Assembly (NCBI RefSeq): GCF_000281045.1
Contig: NW_008246082.1
Coordinates: forward strand, 129,279 to 193,278
Reading direction: 5' to 3'
Length of the DNA: 64,000 nucleotides
Source of the DNA: Saprolegnia diclina VS20
Lineage: Eukaryota > Oomycota > Saprolegniomycetes > Saprolegniales > Saprolegniaceae
Shown here: piece by piece, positions 22,468 through 33,855 of the stretch
Numbering within the stretch: the stretch's first letter is position 1
Layout of the letters: every line of letters begins with the position of its first letter
Program-made: the position numbers and the translations under genes
Notes under the pieces: generated by a model
Databases searched by the model: none
What the model was told of the DNA's origin: nothing
Seen by the model: the letters and a program-made list of their open reading frames with translations, nothing else

Positions 22468-25400
22468 ATGGCACGGACCCATGCCGAGATGCTGGCGGCG
22501 CCGTACGTGCGCGGCCAGACCGACCTCTTTGAGTACCTGACCGCGCTCATGTCGACGCGCATCTTCATCTTTGATGGTGGCATGGGCACGATGATCCAGA
22601 AGCACAAGTTCTCCGAGGAAGAGTACCGCGGCGAGCGCTTCAAGGACTGGCCGCACCTTGTGAAGGGTAACAACGACCTCCTCTCGCTCACGCAGCGCCA
22701 GGTCATCAAGGACATCCACACCGAGTACATGGAGATTGGCGGCGCGCAGCTCATTGGCACCAACACGTTCTCGGGCACGACGATCGCGCAGGCCGACTAC
22801 CACATGGAAGACATCGTGTACGAAATCAACTATGAGAGCGCGGCCTTGGCGCGCGAGGCGTGCGACGAGCTCACGGCCAAGAACCCGCTCATGCCCCGCT
22901 TCGTCGCCGGCTCGATCGGCCCCACGAACCGGACGCTCTCGATCTCGCCCAATGTCGAAGACCCGGGCTTCCGTAACGTCACCTTTGACGAGCTCGTCCA
23001 AGCGTACTACGAGCAAATCGAGGGCTTGATGGACGGCGGCAGCGACATCCTCCTCGTCGAGACGATCTTTGACACACTGAACGCCAAGGCCGCAGTCTTC
23101 GCCGTCGACAAGTACCAAACCGACAAGCAGACGCGCATCCCGCTCTTCATTTCCGGCACCATTGTCGACATGAGCGGGCGTACGCTGTCGGGGCAGACCA
23201 CCGAGGCCTTCTACGTGAGCCTGCGGCACTCGAAGCCGTTCTGCATCGGTCTCAACTGCGCGCTTGGCGCGAACCAGATGAAGCCGTTCTTGCGGCGCCT
23301 CGCCAACGTCGCCGAGTGCTTCGTTTCGGTGTATGCCAACGCTGGTCTTCCGAACGCCATGGGCGGCTACGACGACGACCCGGTGCTCATGGCCGAGTAC
23401 TGCGGCGAGTTTTGCGAAGAGGGCCTGCTCAACATGATTGGCGGCTGCTGCGGCACGACGCCCAAGCACATCGCCGCGATCGCCGCCGCCGCCGCCAAGC
23501 ACCCGCCGCGGCCGACGCCGTCGCCCAAGGCGCCGTTCATGTGGCTCTCAGGGCTCGAAGACATGGTTGTCACAAAAGAGCGGTTTGCCTTCCTCAATGT
23601 CGGCGAGCGCTGCAACATTTCCGGCTCGATCCGTTTCAAGAAGCTCATTCTAAAGGGCGACTACGGCACGGCCATGGAGGTCGCGCGTGCGCAGGTCGAA
23701 GAAGGCGCGATGGTCGTCGATGTCAACGTCGACGACGGTATGCTCGATGGTGTCGCCGCCATGGAGCGCTTCCTCAAGATCGCAGTGACCGAGCCGGACG
23801 TGTCCAAGGTGCCCTTCATGATCGACTCGTCCAAGTTCCACGTCGTCGAGGCCGGGCTCAAGTGCGTCCAGGGCAAGTGCATCGTCAACTCGATCTCGCT
23901 CAAGGTCGGCGAGGCCGAGTTCATCCGCCATGCCAAGATCGTCAAGAGCTACGGCGCGGCGGTCGTCGTCATGGCGTTCGACGAGTACGGCCAGGCGGCG
24001 ACCGAGGCTGAGAAGGTCCGCATCTGCAAGCGGTCGTACGACATCCTCGTCGGCCCCCACGTGCGCTTCCCGCCCGAAGACATCATCTTTGACCCCAACA
24101 TTCTCACGATCGCCACCGGCATGGACGAGCACAACAACTACGGCGTCGACTTTATCAACGCGTGTCGCGTCATCAAGGAGCAGAACCCGTACTGCAAGAT
24201 CAGCGGCGGCGTCTCAAACCTCTCGTTCGGCTTCCGCGGCGTCAACGTCATCCGCGAGGCCATGCACAGCGTCTTCCTCTACCATGCGGTCAAGGCCGGT
24301 ATGGACATGGGCATTGTCAACGCCGGCATGCTCCAGATCTACGACGACATTCCCGCCGACCTCCTTCAGATCGTTGAAGACGTGGTCTTGAACCGAAACC
24401 CCGAGGCCACTGAGAAGCTGCTCGACCGGTCGGTCGTCGAGCGCGAGAAGGCCGAGGCCGCCAAGAAGGGCGGGACTGGCGCCGTCGTCTCGCAGCAAGA
24501 GTGGCGCACCAAGCCCGTGAACGAGCGCCTCACGCACGCGCTTGTCAAAGGCATCTCCGACTACATCGACTCGGACGTCGAAGAGATGCGACTGCTGTGC
24601 GCGCGGCCCTTGCACGTGATCGAAGGCCCGCTCATGGACGGCATGAACGTCGTCGGCGACCTCTTTGGCGCCGGCAAGATGTTTCTGCCCCAAGTCATCA
24701 AGAGCGCGCGCGTCATGAAGAAGGCGGTCGCGTACCTGCTCCCGTACATGGAGGCTGAGAAGGCGGCCAAGCAAGCAGAAGACAAAGCCAACGGCATCAT
24801 CAGCGAAGCCGACGACGAAGACTCGATGTACGCGGGCAAGGTGCTCATGGCGACCGTCAAAGGCGACGTGCATGACATTGGCAAGAACATTGTCGGCGTC
24901 GTCCTCGGCTGCAACAACTACAAGATCATTGACGCCGGCGTCATGGTGCCCTGCGAAGAGATTCTGCGCCTCGCCAAAGAGCACAAGGTCGACATCATTG
25001 GCCTCTCGGGGCTCATCACGCCGTCGCTCGATGAAATGGTGTTTGTCGCCAAGGAGATGGCCAAAGCCGGCATGACGCAGCCACTCATGATTGGCGGTGC
25101 AACGACCTCCAAGATGCACGCGGCCGTCAAGATTGCGCCGCAGTACGCGACGATCGACCACCCGGTCATCCACGTGCTCGATGCGTCCCGGTCGGTCGTC
25201 GTCGTCGGCAACCTCCTGAAAGAAGACGAGAAGGCTGAGTTTGTCGAAGAGATCCTCGAAGAGTACGAAGAGATGCGCGAAGACTACTACGCCTCCTTGG
25301 ATGACGTCAAGATGGTGCCGTACGACCGCATTCGCGAGCGGGGCCTGCACATTGACTTTGCGACTGCGCCGCCGCACGGGCACAGCCACTTCCTCGGCAA

Positions 25401-26307
25401 TCACGTCGTCGACAACGTCGACCTCCACGATTTGCTGCCGTTCATCGACTGGAACCCGTTCTTCCAGACGTGGGAGCTCCGCGGCCGGTACCCGAACCGC
25501 GGGTACCCCAAGATCTTTGACGACGAGAACGTCGGCGCCGAAGCCAAGAAGCTCTTTGACGATGCGCAAAAGATGCTCCAAGAAATCCTCAAGGCCAAGT
25601 CGCTCGCGGTGCGCGGCGTGATTGGTATCTACAAGGCGCACCGCGTCGGCGAAGACGTGGTCATCTACGACCCCAAGCAGCCAAATAAGGTCCTCGACAC
25701 GTTCCACATGCTCCGCCAGCAGGCCGAGAAGGAGACGGACGAGCCGTACTTGTCGCTGGCCGACTTTGTGTCGCCGGCCGAGCTCGGGTTGGAGGACCAT
25801 GTCGGTATGTTTGCGGTCGGCTGCTTTGGCGTCGAGGAGCTCGGCCTCAAATACGAGGCCAAGCACGACGACTACTCCAAGATCATGGCCCAAGCGATCG
25901 GCGACCGCCTCGTCGAAGCGTTTGCCGAGTACATTCACCGCGACATGCGCGTCCGGCTCTGGGGCTACGCGCAGCACGAGGAGCTCGCGCAAGAAGATCT
26001 GCTCAAGGTCAAGTACGACGGGATTCGGCCGGCCCCTGGGTACCCGAGCCAGCCCGACCACACGGAGAAGCGCACGATGTGGAACCTCCTCAACGCCGAG
26101 GCGCTCGGTCTCCATCTCTCGGAGAACTTTGTGATGATGCCAGCGTCGTCGGTGAGCGCGCTCTGCTTTGCCCACCCGGCGTCGCAGTACTTTGCCGTCG
26201 GCAAAATCGCCAAGGACCAAGTCGAAGCGTACGCGGCCCGGAAGAAGCAGTCGGTCGAGCTGACGGAAAAATGGCTCTCGCCGATCCTCGCGTACGACCG
26301 CGACTAA
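22468..26307 (+). CDS. metH: Cobalamin-dependent methionine synthase
   Basis: A single exon of 1,279 residues, the longest intronless gene here. Modules run in canonical order. First is the homocysteine-binding barrel with zinc ligands in '[13 protein letters not shown]' and '[11 protein letters not shown]'. The methyltetrahydrofolate (pterin) domain carries '[13 protein letters not shown]' and '[11 protein letters not shown]'. A helical cap precedes the B12 domain with 'DVHDIGKN' (Asp800, His802, Gly805 in this numbering; His is the cobalt ligand), '[13 protein letters not shown]' and 'GGATTS'. Last is the AdoMet reactivation domain ('[12 protein letters not shown]', '[12 protein letters not shown]'). 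It transfers a methyl group from 5-methyltetrahydrofolate through methylcobalamin to homocysteine in the cytosol. ATG 22468 is chosen because the upstream frame has no other ATG. This enzyme implies a need for exogenous B12. Confidence 0.98.
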   Translation: MARTHAEMLAAPYVRGQTDLFEYLTALMSTRIFIFDGGMGTMIQKHKFSEEEYRGERFKDWPHLVKGNNDLLSLTQRQVIKDIHTEYMEIGGAQLIGTNTFSGTTIAQADYHMEDIVYEINYESAALAREACDELTAKNPLMPRFVAGSIGPTNRTLSISPNVEDPGFRNVTFDELVQAYYEQIEGLMDGGSDILLVETIFDTLNAKAAVFAVDKYQTDKQTRIPLFISGTIVDMSGRTLSGQTTEAFYVSLRHSKPFCIGLNCALGANQMKPFLRRLANVAECFVSVYANAGLPNAMGGYDDDPVLMAEYCGEFCEEGLLNMIGGCCGTTPKHIAAIAAAAAKHPPRPTPSPKAPFMWLSGLEDMVVTKERFAFLNVGERCNISGSIRFKKLILKGDYGTAMEVARAQVEEGAMVVDVNVDDGMLDGVAAMERFLKIAVTEPDVSKVPFMIDSSKFHVVEAGLKCVQGKCIVNSISLKVGEAEFIRHAKIVKSYGAAVVVMAFDEYGQAATEAEKVRICKRSYDILVGPHVRFPPEDIIFDPNILTIATGMDEHNNYGVDFINACRVIKEQNPYCKISGGVSNLSFGFRGVNVIREAMHSVFLYHAVKAGMDMGIVNAGMLQIYDDIPADLLQIVEDVVLNRNPEATEKLLDRSVVEREKAEAAKKGGTGAVVSQQEWRTKPVNERLTHALVKGISDYIDSDVEEMRLLCARPLHVIEGPLMDGMNVVGDLFGAGKMFLPQVIKSARVMKKAVAYLLPYMEAEKAAKQAEDKANGIISEADDEDSMYAGKVLMATVKGDVHDIGKNIVGVVLGCNNYKIIDAGVMVPCEEILRLAKEHKVDIIGLSGLITPSLDEMVFVAKEMAKAGMTQPLMIGGATTSKMHAAVKIAPQYATIDHPVIHVLDASRSVVVVGNLLKEDEKAEFVEEILEEYEEMREDYYASLDDVKMVPYDRIRERGLHIDFATAPPHGHSHFLGNHVVDNVDLHDLLPFIDWNPFFQTWELRGRYPNRGYPKIFDDENVGAEAKKLFDDAQKMLQEILKAKSLAVRGVIGIYKAHRVGEDVVIYDPKQPNKVLDTFHMLRQQAEKETDEPYLSLADFVSPAELGLEDHVGMFAVGCFGVEELGLKYEAKHDDYSKIMAQAIGDRLVEAFAEYIHRDMRVRLWGYAQHEELAQEDLLKVKYDGIRPAPGYPSQPDHTEKRTMWNLLNAEALGLHLSENFVMMPASSVSALCFAHPASQYFAVGKIAKDQVEAYAARKKQSVELTEKWLSPILAYDRD

Positions 26308-26831
26308 GACGACATGAAGCATTGCGCGTGTGGCGACGGACCCTGCCAGGCAACACGAACACGCCTGCCACGGTCGCATGTGCTTGAGTGCACGTGTGGC
26401 TACATCCCATGCAACCATGTCATGTAGTGGCCCACACGAGCAGTGCTGCGTAGTCGATCATCAACTAATCTAATGACTCAATATCTTTCTTGTTCATTTG
26501 CGGATCTCGGATATGAAAAGGGCGGGACGACGGCGGTGGGACGCACAAGCCTCCAAGGCTTCGGTCGTTTTGTCGCCCTTGCGTTTCGTGTCGACTTAGT
26601 CTACGACAACTAACTACAATGCACTTGGAAGACGCGCAGTGGTGCTTTGGTCGGCGGCGGATGCATTCCTTAGCTGCCAAGACGCGTCGATGGAATACAG
26701 TGCATGCATAGGGTAGCTCTATTGATGCAAGGGCTGTACAAGAACGGAGGTTTACAAGTGGTGGCTTTTCTATGGGGTCGGGACAGGGCGCCGGACGACG
26801 ACGACGAGTATGAGAAGACGGAGGAAGGGGC
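26308..26831. other. Intergenic between convergent genes, no gene seen
   Basis: Nothing beyond presumed 3' untranslated regions. Confidence 0.45.
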
Positions 26832-27351
26832 TCAGCACGACATGCTTAGACCGTCGGCGGGGCTCAGCTTGGCCTTCTTGGGGCGCGAGAAGAAGGCCGA
26901 GGCAGGCGGCGATGCGAACGCATGGAACTTGGAGTCGAGGATCACGGGGTTGCCAGCACGCGTCGGCGGGCTCGTGAGCTCGACGTCCGGCCGCTGCACG
27001 ATCGAGCGAAAGTGCCACTTGGCGCGGTCGCCGAGTAGCGCCTCAAACTCGTCTGGGTGGGCGCAAAGCTCTTCTTTTTCGCACCTGTGCCATGCACGAT
27101 GATGAGTGGCCATCGTCGTCGCATGCACCATGCATGTACTACCGGTCGAGGGACGAGTCGCGGAAGATGAGCTCGGGTGAGGTCACGCGCCGGGGCCGGG
27201 GCGCGCAGAGCGGCTTGGCGTGGCGGCTCGCGTCCACGTCCAGGCCCGGATCCGCCTTGTCCGCAGCCCGCCACCGGCCGGCCTCGGGCGGGGAGTTTGC
27301 TCGCAGCATGTGCAAAACCAAAACTGACTGCGAATTTGTATGGAATTCCAT
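26832..27351 (-). CDS. Small hypothetical basic protein
   Basis: Two exons, 27351-27143 and 27084-26832, join in phase through a 58-bp intron ending CAG to give about 153 residues. ATG 27309 would shorten it by 14 residues. The first part is arginine/proline-rich ('RVTSPELIFRDSSLDR'). The second part has 'EFEALLGDRAKWHFRSIVQR' and 'PTRAGNPVILDSKFHAF', ending in a basic 'FFSRPKKAKL' that could be a nuclear localisation signal. I do not recognise a family. The smooth frame join and protein-like composition support a real gene. TATCCGGA lies at 27374-27381, 23 bases before the start. Confidence 0.5.
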
Positions 27352-27922
27352 TGCGCGTGATGACGACGGCGCGTATCCGGAGGGCTGTTGCAACGCCCAA
27401 GATAGGATAGTCGCACGCAACTGAACCTGCCACACACAGCAGCAGCCGATGCAGGCTCTTCTCGCCGGCCATCGACACTGCGGCGCATGCCGTTTATCGA
27501 TGCAATTCTACCAAGGCACTACGGTACGCTTCGTAGCAAAGACGGACACTGGTCCGGCGGCAGGCACCCACCATGTCCTTGCTTGTTCTGCTACCGGCAC
27601 GGAAATAGACTACAAGTTGGGTGTTATTAGATTGCTGCGCTGTCGCAGGTATTTTGGTGAGGAAGCCCTTGGTATCCGGATGGCATACAGCCACCGCACG
27701 CTGCCACGCAATCATCTCGTCTTCGGCGGTGTCCATCGAAGAAGCTCATACTTGGATGTCGTCTTCAGCTACCCTCTAGCAATGTGGTCCTTACTTGGGT
27801 TGCTTGGACGACGAGATGTAGCGTTGACGGTGCTGGCGAGCGAGTTCGAGTCCTCTCGCCTTCTGTGGTTGTGGCAAAATGCACTGGGACCGAATTGGTT
27901 TCTTATACAGAGCGGGGCTCAA
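27352..27922. other. Intergenic, no gene seen
   Basis: Holds TATCCGGA (27374-27381) and TATCCGGAT (27673-27681); no supported gene. Confidence 0.4.
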
Positions 27923-28755
27923 TTACATGTACAAGCCAGCGGCAAAGCCAGCAGCAAAGCCGCTCGACGACGGAAAGTTGTACTGCGCAAACTCGAGGAA
28001 GCGCTTCCACCAAATCTTGAAGTCCTTCTGCGTGATCTTGCCATCCCCATCAGGGTCGACGGCCGCGATCGCGTCCTTCTCGACCTTGCCCCAGTTGATG
28101 TTGATGTAGCCCTTGTGCGCCGCGACCTGTCGACGCGGTGAGCATCCATACATCGCATATTGATTTCTTTTGTACCTGGGCCATGACAAAGATGATACCA
28201 ATGCTGACCGCCGCAGCCTTGCCGACTTGCTTGACGGCCATGCCCGAGCAAAAGCCGACGAAACCACCAAACGAGACCTCGCCAATCTTGGCGCCAAACT
28301 GGTCAATGAGGCGGCTCACAGGGTCGTCGTCCTTGCTCACGCTGCCCTTGGCATCACCCTCCTACTCGCGTCATGAGCCTTCCATTGCATGGGCACTTCG
28401 CTTACCTTGCCGTCGGCGGCTTGGCACAGCACAGCTGATATAATAGCATCATGAGCGGGAGCAACTAACGCCAGGCGTACCGTTGTGGGAGAGCGACATG
28501 GCCATGCCAAGCATCGCCATGCCCGAGAGGCGCACGACGGCCTTGCGGCCATCAAACTTGAGCGCGACTAAGATGCAAAGATGACATCAAGCCGCATGGT
28601 TTGAGCGTCAAGCACCGTTGGAGCGGGCCGAGCGCGTGGCGAGGGCGCGGACAAAGGACGTGCGCTTGGCAACTACAGAAGCGCGTGAGGCCATGGCCTT
28701 CGCCGCAGCGTAGCGTACGGGTGCGGGTCTGGGACCGAACGACCGAGGCAAACAT
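27923..28755 (-). CDS. FUN14-domain mitochondrial protein with EF-hand
   Basis: Six exons: 28755-28719, 28672-28616, 28567-28481, 28434-28406, 28361-28176 and 28126-27923, 199 residues. Splicing yields an arginine/serine-rich presequence ('MFASVVRSQTRTLAKRTSF') typical of mitochondrial import. A first hydrophobic stretch ('VVRLSGMAMLGMAMSL') and the FUN14 core follow ('GGFVGFCSGMAVKQVGKAAA', 'GYININWGKVEKD'). Then comes a canonical EF-hand loop, 'DPDGDGKITQKD', with Asp at positions 1, 3, 5 and 12, and a glycine/alanine C-terminus. FUN14 proteins of the outer mitochondrial membrane act in mitophagy and organelle contacts. The EF-hand suggests calcium control. The presequence rather argues for an internal mitochondrial location. 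Confidence 0.82.
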
Positions 28756-30046
28756 GATGTGTGTTGGTCAATTCCACGAATGACGCTGTTGGGGTGGCAG
28801 ATTCCGTGCCCCGGGGTCCGGCTCGAACGGCTTGTTAGCCAATCAATGCGATGGGATCTTGTGGCGAAAGTTCCGACCCGAGCCTTTTTTGTCGCAGCTG
28901 CTTGTCTTTTCAGCGCGCGCGGAGGTTGCTCGAAGAAGCGGCGACGCAAAAAGCCAGCCTTGTCCTACTTGACAGTGAATAGTGTACTACTCGTCTGTCG
29001 CATTAGCTAGTTGGACATGCACAAGGACATGCAGCTCATCACTTCCGAGCGACCCGGTTGAGCGACCCATGTCGATGCAACAGCGTTCTCGCGGCCCATT
29101 GGCGCACGGCGAATGGTCGGCAACCATCTTGGCTCGAATCGAATCGACTTCGTCCTCGCTGGTTCGAATTAGTAGGAGCGAAAGCAAGCACGGGCTTCTG
29201 GCGTGCATGACTCGGCATGTAGCGGTATCGCCCTGTGCAGAGCAGTCGAGCAGCCGAGCTGTGTCGCGGAGCTGTGGCTGTCGTCTCGCGTTCTTGAAGT
29301 TGAGCGACGTGTAGGTGTAGCTAGCGTGTCTCGGGTTGCGCCCGTTTATATCGCCCGACCAACTCGACACCACCGCCTGAGCTGAGGCACGGTCATTTCG
29401 TGAGCTTGAACCGATGGCCCGCCCAAGTGTGTTGCGTTGTTGGGTCGACTTGGCAATGACAAGCAAGACCTCGTCAGTGAACGTGGTACACTCCGATGAC
29501 AAGCAACTCGGCCCTTGTGCTGCTGCTGAATCTGCGCGACGTTGCCTCACCGTCGAGTCCCTTCGAATGGCGACCGCAACACACGGCAATAGTGTTTTCG
29601 TTGGTCTCGGTGTTTCGAGCAAAGACTACATTATCTACCGGTACAGATTCCTATTCCTGCTCGTTTGCCATTGTCAATGGAAAAGACGACGATGATTGCA
29701 GTGCAACAGTCAGGATACCGGCCATTTCGGCGTCTCCTCAAGATCCATCAGGGTGCTTTGCTGTGTTGCGCCGGAAGGACGCAAGGATGTAGTATTGCGA
29801 GCCAAGCCGATCAACGAGGTAAGACCACTAGGGCAGGACGCTGATGGAAGCGCGCTACAGCCGCCAACAGCTTGCACAGGAGCCGATATAGGTCGTGTTG
29901 ATGGAGACGCCAGCAAGAGTTTCGTATTTTGACCAATCCGAGGCCCGTTGTTCGCTTTTGGCCAATCAAGCACCGATGCGGACCGATTTTCGATTTTCCG
30001 TTTGCCGTACAGCACAGTCGGCGAGGTCGTCAGCAGCGACGACGGG
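28756..30046. other. Long intergenic stretch between divergent genes
   Basis: No supported gene. CCAAT boxes at 28839 (FUN14 side) and at 29933 and 29962 (AT-hook side) mark the two promoters. Confidence 0.45.
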
Positions 30047-31461
30047 ATGCATGACGCCGTTGCCACCTACGGCTTCATCCTCGCGAGCGCACAGCGCGCA
30101 TGCGCTTCGTCGCCGTCAAGTGTCTACCTCTGGAAGCTCCGGGAAATCCGCATCCGCCTGCGTGACGCGAGCTACAAGGACGACGCGTCCTTTGTCCAAG
30201 ACCTCGTCATGTTGCTTCGCTCCGTCAATGATGCAGCAGTGTATTCAGTAGCCGCCAACGAAATTCAAGCAGCCATGAGGCAGATGGGCCTGCCGCCTCC
30301 GACACTACCTCCGTGGCCAACACCCGCACTGGCTGTTCTGCCGCCGACCCCACTGGACCATGCTGCGGTCTTGCGCCAGTCCGAAGAGCAGCTCAAGCGA
30401 TGTGTTCGCGCGCCACCGAGTGCTCAGCGCCCATCGGCTTTGAAAGCACCGAACCAGAAGCCGGCAACACCCAAGGCGACGACGCCACGGGTGCCCAAGC
30501 CCAAAGCGCGACCGAAAGCAGCAGCAACCAGTGTACCGATCAAAGTCGAACCGACGACGCTGGTACCCGCAAGGCCGCGAAGTGCTCGGTCGGCTTCGAC
30601 TAACAGCGAGCCGAGTCGCCCGTCTCGGGCAGCTGCAGTCGCAGAGAGAACGAGGAGCACCGAGACACGGTCGAGGGCGGCAAGAACCAAGGTGACACCT
30701 CGGAAAGCAAGCAGCCCAGCGCTTCCTCCGAGCAAGCCGCGATCGCGCACCAGGAAGCCCGTCGTGATTAAAATGGAAGTCACCGAAACCGAGGTCGACG
30801 ACGACGACGCGCCCCGGCGAAAGGTGGGTCGCCCGCCGCTGATCCCGCTCGAGCCGCACATCGCGGATGCCCCGACGCTGGCGAGGCTCGAGATTCTTCG
30901 TTCGCTGCCAGAGCAAGGCTTGTGCCCGCACCTGGAGCGCCAAGCCATCAACCTCTACTCCAACAAGCGCGAGCGGCTTCTGGCGCCAGTCGCCATGGGG
31001 GCGCTCAAAGGTAGTACCATGCAGTTTGCCTACGAATCGACATACGAGAAGGCTCATGCCACTAGATGGACACATTGTCTGCCGAGGCGACGAGCCCAAG
31101 ACCTTCAAGCAGTTCTTCAAGCAGCACGTCAAAAACTCAATGCCGGGGCAAAGTCCATGTGCTCACATTTACATTGTCTCGATGAAGAAGAGCTTGGATC
31201 TGCACCTCTTGGTACGCGCTTCGATCCCGCGCCCGCTTACGATTTGATTTGAAAGGAGTGCAACCACTACGCGGCCATGGAAGCGTCCATCAAGCCTTAC
31301 AATAAGACGGCCGCTGGCACCGGTCCTGCACTGGTAGATGCTAGCCGATCCTCCGCACGGTGACTCATGTAACGTAGACCCCGAGAACCTCCCGCAAGCG
31401 CAAGCGCGAAGCCAAGGAGAAACCATCGACACCCTCGGATTCGGATCTCGTCGCTACCTAA
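30047..31461 (+). CDS. AT-hook-containing hypothetical nuclear protein
   Basis: Four exons, 30047-31010, 31066-31211, 31256-31333 and 31378-31461, 423 residues. The first 80 residues are helical. Residues about 100-250 are a proline/alanine/lysine-rich disordered region. An acidic patch is followed by 'RRKVGRPPLIPLE', a GRP-core AT-hook that binds the minor groove of A/T-rich DNA. The C-terminal part, conserved in style ('GHIVCRGDEPKTFKQFFKQH', 'CAHIYIVSMKKSLDLHLL'), ends with basic 'SRKRKREAKEK', a likely nuclear signal. I do not recognise the C-terminal domain. ATG 30047 is the first in-frame ATG after two CCAAT boxes. One acceptor is AAAG rather than TAG, so that junction is the least certain. 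Confidence 0.65.
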
Positions 31462-31698
31462 GATCGTAGCTTCAATAGAAAAAAGTCTCGCGTCGTTGCG
31501 TGTGTTGGTGTGTGCAGCGTCGGTCTCAACCTTCTCAACCGTGTAGGCCAGTCGGTTTGCAGCGGTCGACTATGCAAGCCGTTCGAATCATCGAGCCGAA
31601 CGAATAGCAACCGAGCGGTTGGTCGAAACGACCACGAAACCGACGGTTGCGAGCCGACTCTTCCCCATACATTTGGGACTGCCGTCGAGGACAGGAGC

Positions 31699-33287
31699 AT
31701 GGCGGACGAAGCCGACGACGTCGACGCGGGCAACAAGGACGAAGGCAACAAGGAGCTCAAGGCGCGCGATGTACGCAGCCTCTTGCTTGCCTCCGCCGAC
31801 GCCACATGCATGCTAGGATACGGCGGTCGCCATCATGGGCAACGTCCTCGAGAAGCTGCGGATCCTCGGGTACGACAAGGAGCTCTCCAAGAAGAAGAAC
31901 TTTGTCCCGCTCACGGATACACATTTCGCCCTCGCTGCTACGAACGCCAGGTACGAGCACGAAGCTATCGATCCAAGTAGACGCCATGCGCATCGTGCTC
32001 ATCATCCTGCGCCTGTAGCGGTGGGCAGTTTAAAGGCTTCCTCGAGCTGGTCGTGTTCCTAATGAAGGTCTGCGAGCAAGACTTTGTCGTCGACAAGTAC
32101 GACGACCCAAACACGAGCGTCAACAAGCTCATCCTCGCGCTCAAGATCATGGGTTTTCCCCTCGACTTTCCCGCAGCCAAGCTCAAGCAAGGCTACGGCG
32201 AGGCCGTATGCTCGGCGCTCGAATTCATTTGCGACAAGGCGCTCGCGGCCAAAGGCTTTAGCTGGACCAAGCCCAAGTACCCCAAGGAAGAGTACGCGGA
32301 AGAAGCCGAAGTCGACGAGAACCTCGAGGTCGAAGCCGACGACGACGACGTGGTTGTCGAGGAAGAGGAAGAGCTGTACGTGGATGTGATCCGCGCCAAG
32401 ACCGAGGACTCGGAGCTCGAAGCATCGACCAACCAAATCATCTTGGCGGCTGTATGTACCCTACGAAGCGGGACGACGCCGCATCGATGCGTAGGTGGAC
32501 CCGCTGCTGTGGAAAACCGAACTCGAGCGCGTGGGGCCCAAGCTCAAGTCCAAGATCAAGGAGGACGACGGAAAGGAGTGGCACACGCACATTGAGCAAA
32601 CCAAAAAACACGATGCGGTTGGCCTACGACATGGACGACGTGGATGCAAGCACCGACTGCTGTAGACGATCCAAGACAACCTCGCGTCCACGGCCGCGCA
32701 GCTCAAGGAGATCACAAAGCAGCTGACCGAAGTCATTGGCCGTATGGACGCCAAGGAAAAGTACATCAACAACCAGTTCGACCACTTGGTATCTATGGCC
32801 ACCCGAGCGATTTCGATATGGATAGCACTCTGCGTAGCGGCAAGAATACCACCAAGTGAAAGAGAAGCTCCTCGCCGTGAGCGAGCGATGCAAGGAAGGC
32901 ACCGAGAAGGTCAACGGCATGACCAACCAGCACACCGAGATCACCGAGCAGCTGCGAGAGACCAAGGTGATGGCAATGCGGCATGGACCTGTCGTCAACG
33001 AGCTGCGTAGACCGACATGGACAGCAAGGGAAGCAAGATGACGGATACAACGCCGCTCGTGCAAATCAAGTCGGCGCTACAGACCCTCAAGGGCGAGATC
33101 AAGAACTTTGAGCTGCGCATTGGCGTTGTCGGGTACGTTCGTGTCGTCCAGTGACTGGTAACTCATGACGGACTATAGCCACACGCTACTCCAGTCAAAA
33201 TCCAAGCAAAAGATCCACGGCAAACGCCCGGGGGACTCGAAAGCCGTGGACCCCGAATACGACCACAGCGATGACGACTTGGATTGA
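31699..33287 (+). CDS. IFT57: Intraflagellar transport protein 57
   Basis: Eight exons: 31699-31770, 31817-31950, 32019-32451, 32495-32617, 32666-32788, 32838-32966, 33011-33132 and 33179-33287, 414 residues, the usual IFT57 length. The N-terminal calponin-homology-like domain contains 'MGNVLEKLRILGYDKE', 'FKGFLELVVFLMKVCEQDF' and 'SVNKLILALKIMGFPLDFP'. An acidic linker with a run of Asp/Glu follows, then 'PLLWKTELERVGPKLK' and 'TIQDNLASTAAQLKEITKQL', leading into the C-terminal coiled coil that binds IFT20. It is a peripheral IFT-B subunit and implies that the organism builds flagella (motile zoospores). The donor of intron 4 (GTTGG) is atypical. Confidence 0.92.
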
Positions 33288-33855
33288 TGACATACCACCG
33301 TCATCCGTGAGTGGCAGCGGCGTCGTCCCGAGTCGATTAGAGACTACAACGCGCAGTGGTATCGGTCAACAAACTATGCGAAATATAAATGTTCAACTGC
33401 CGTCGGTACGCTGTCGCTCCCAGTGCTGACAGCGACGTATCGGCGTCGTCCTGCCGCGAGTTTCGGCGACGCAAAAATCGACCTTGGATATTCTCTCGGT
33501 CTACGTCAACACACACATCGCCGGTCTTGCTCGCTATGCTGGAACATGGCCCGTCACTCGTGCTCGATCGGTCTGCCCGTGCATACTGCCTCGGCACGTG
33601 GCTGCGTTTGTAGAGTGCTTGAGCGGGTTAGGGCAATGAAAATGGGAATAGGGTTTCCTGGCACAGGCGTCTCTACGTCGCCGATAGACGCGCCAACATA
33701 ACATGAAACCGAGTTATCTAAATCCTAATCGTCTTATCTAGTACATCTTATCTAGTACGTCGACGTGCACGTAGGATTTGAACAGAATTGAATTACAAAA
33801 GGAGGTTAGTACGACGACGGCGCGCCAGCTATCCAGGGTTATGTAAGACGCGACG
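33288..33855. other. Intergenic between convergent genes
   Basis: No gene seen. A 14-base unit TCTTATCTAGTACA/G occurs twice in tandem at 33732-33759. Confidence 0.45.

Noticed and set aside
24214-26418. 734-codon open frame antisense to methionine synthase (and a 444-codon one at 22168-23502)
   Set aside because: Same codon-bias effect; no family features, while the sense strand encodes a full MetH.
27449-28141. 230-codon plus-strand frame overlapping FUN14
   Set aside because: It runs through the antisense of well-supported FUN14 exons and has no recognisable domain.
28987-29622. 211-codon minus-strand frame in the 29 kb intergenic region
   Set aside because: Composition unlike neighbouring genes, no splice partners, no family resemblance.
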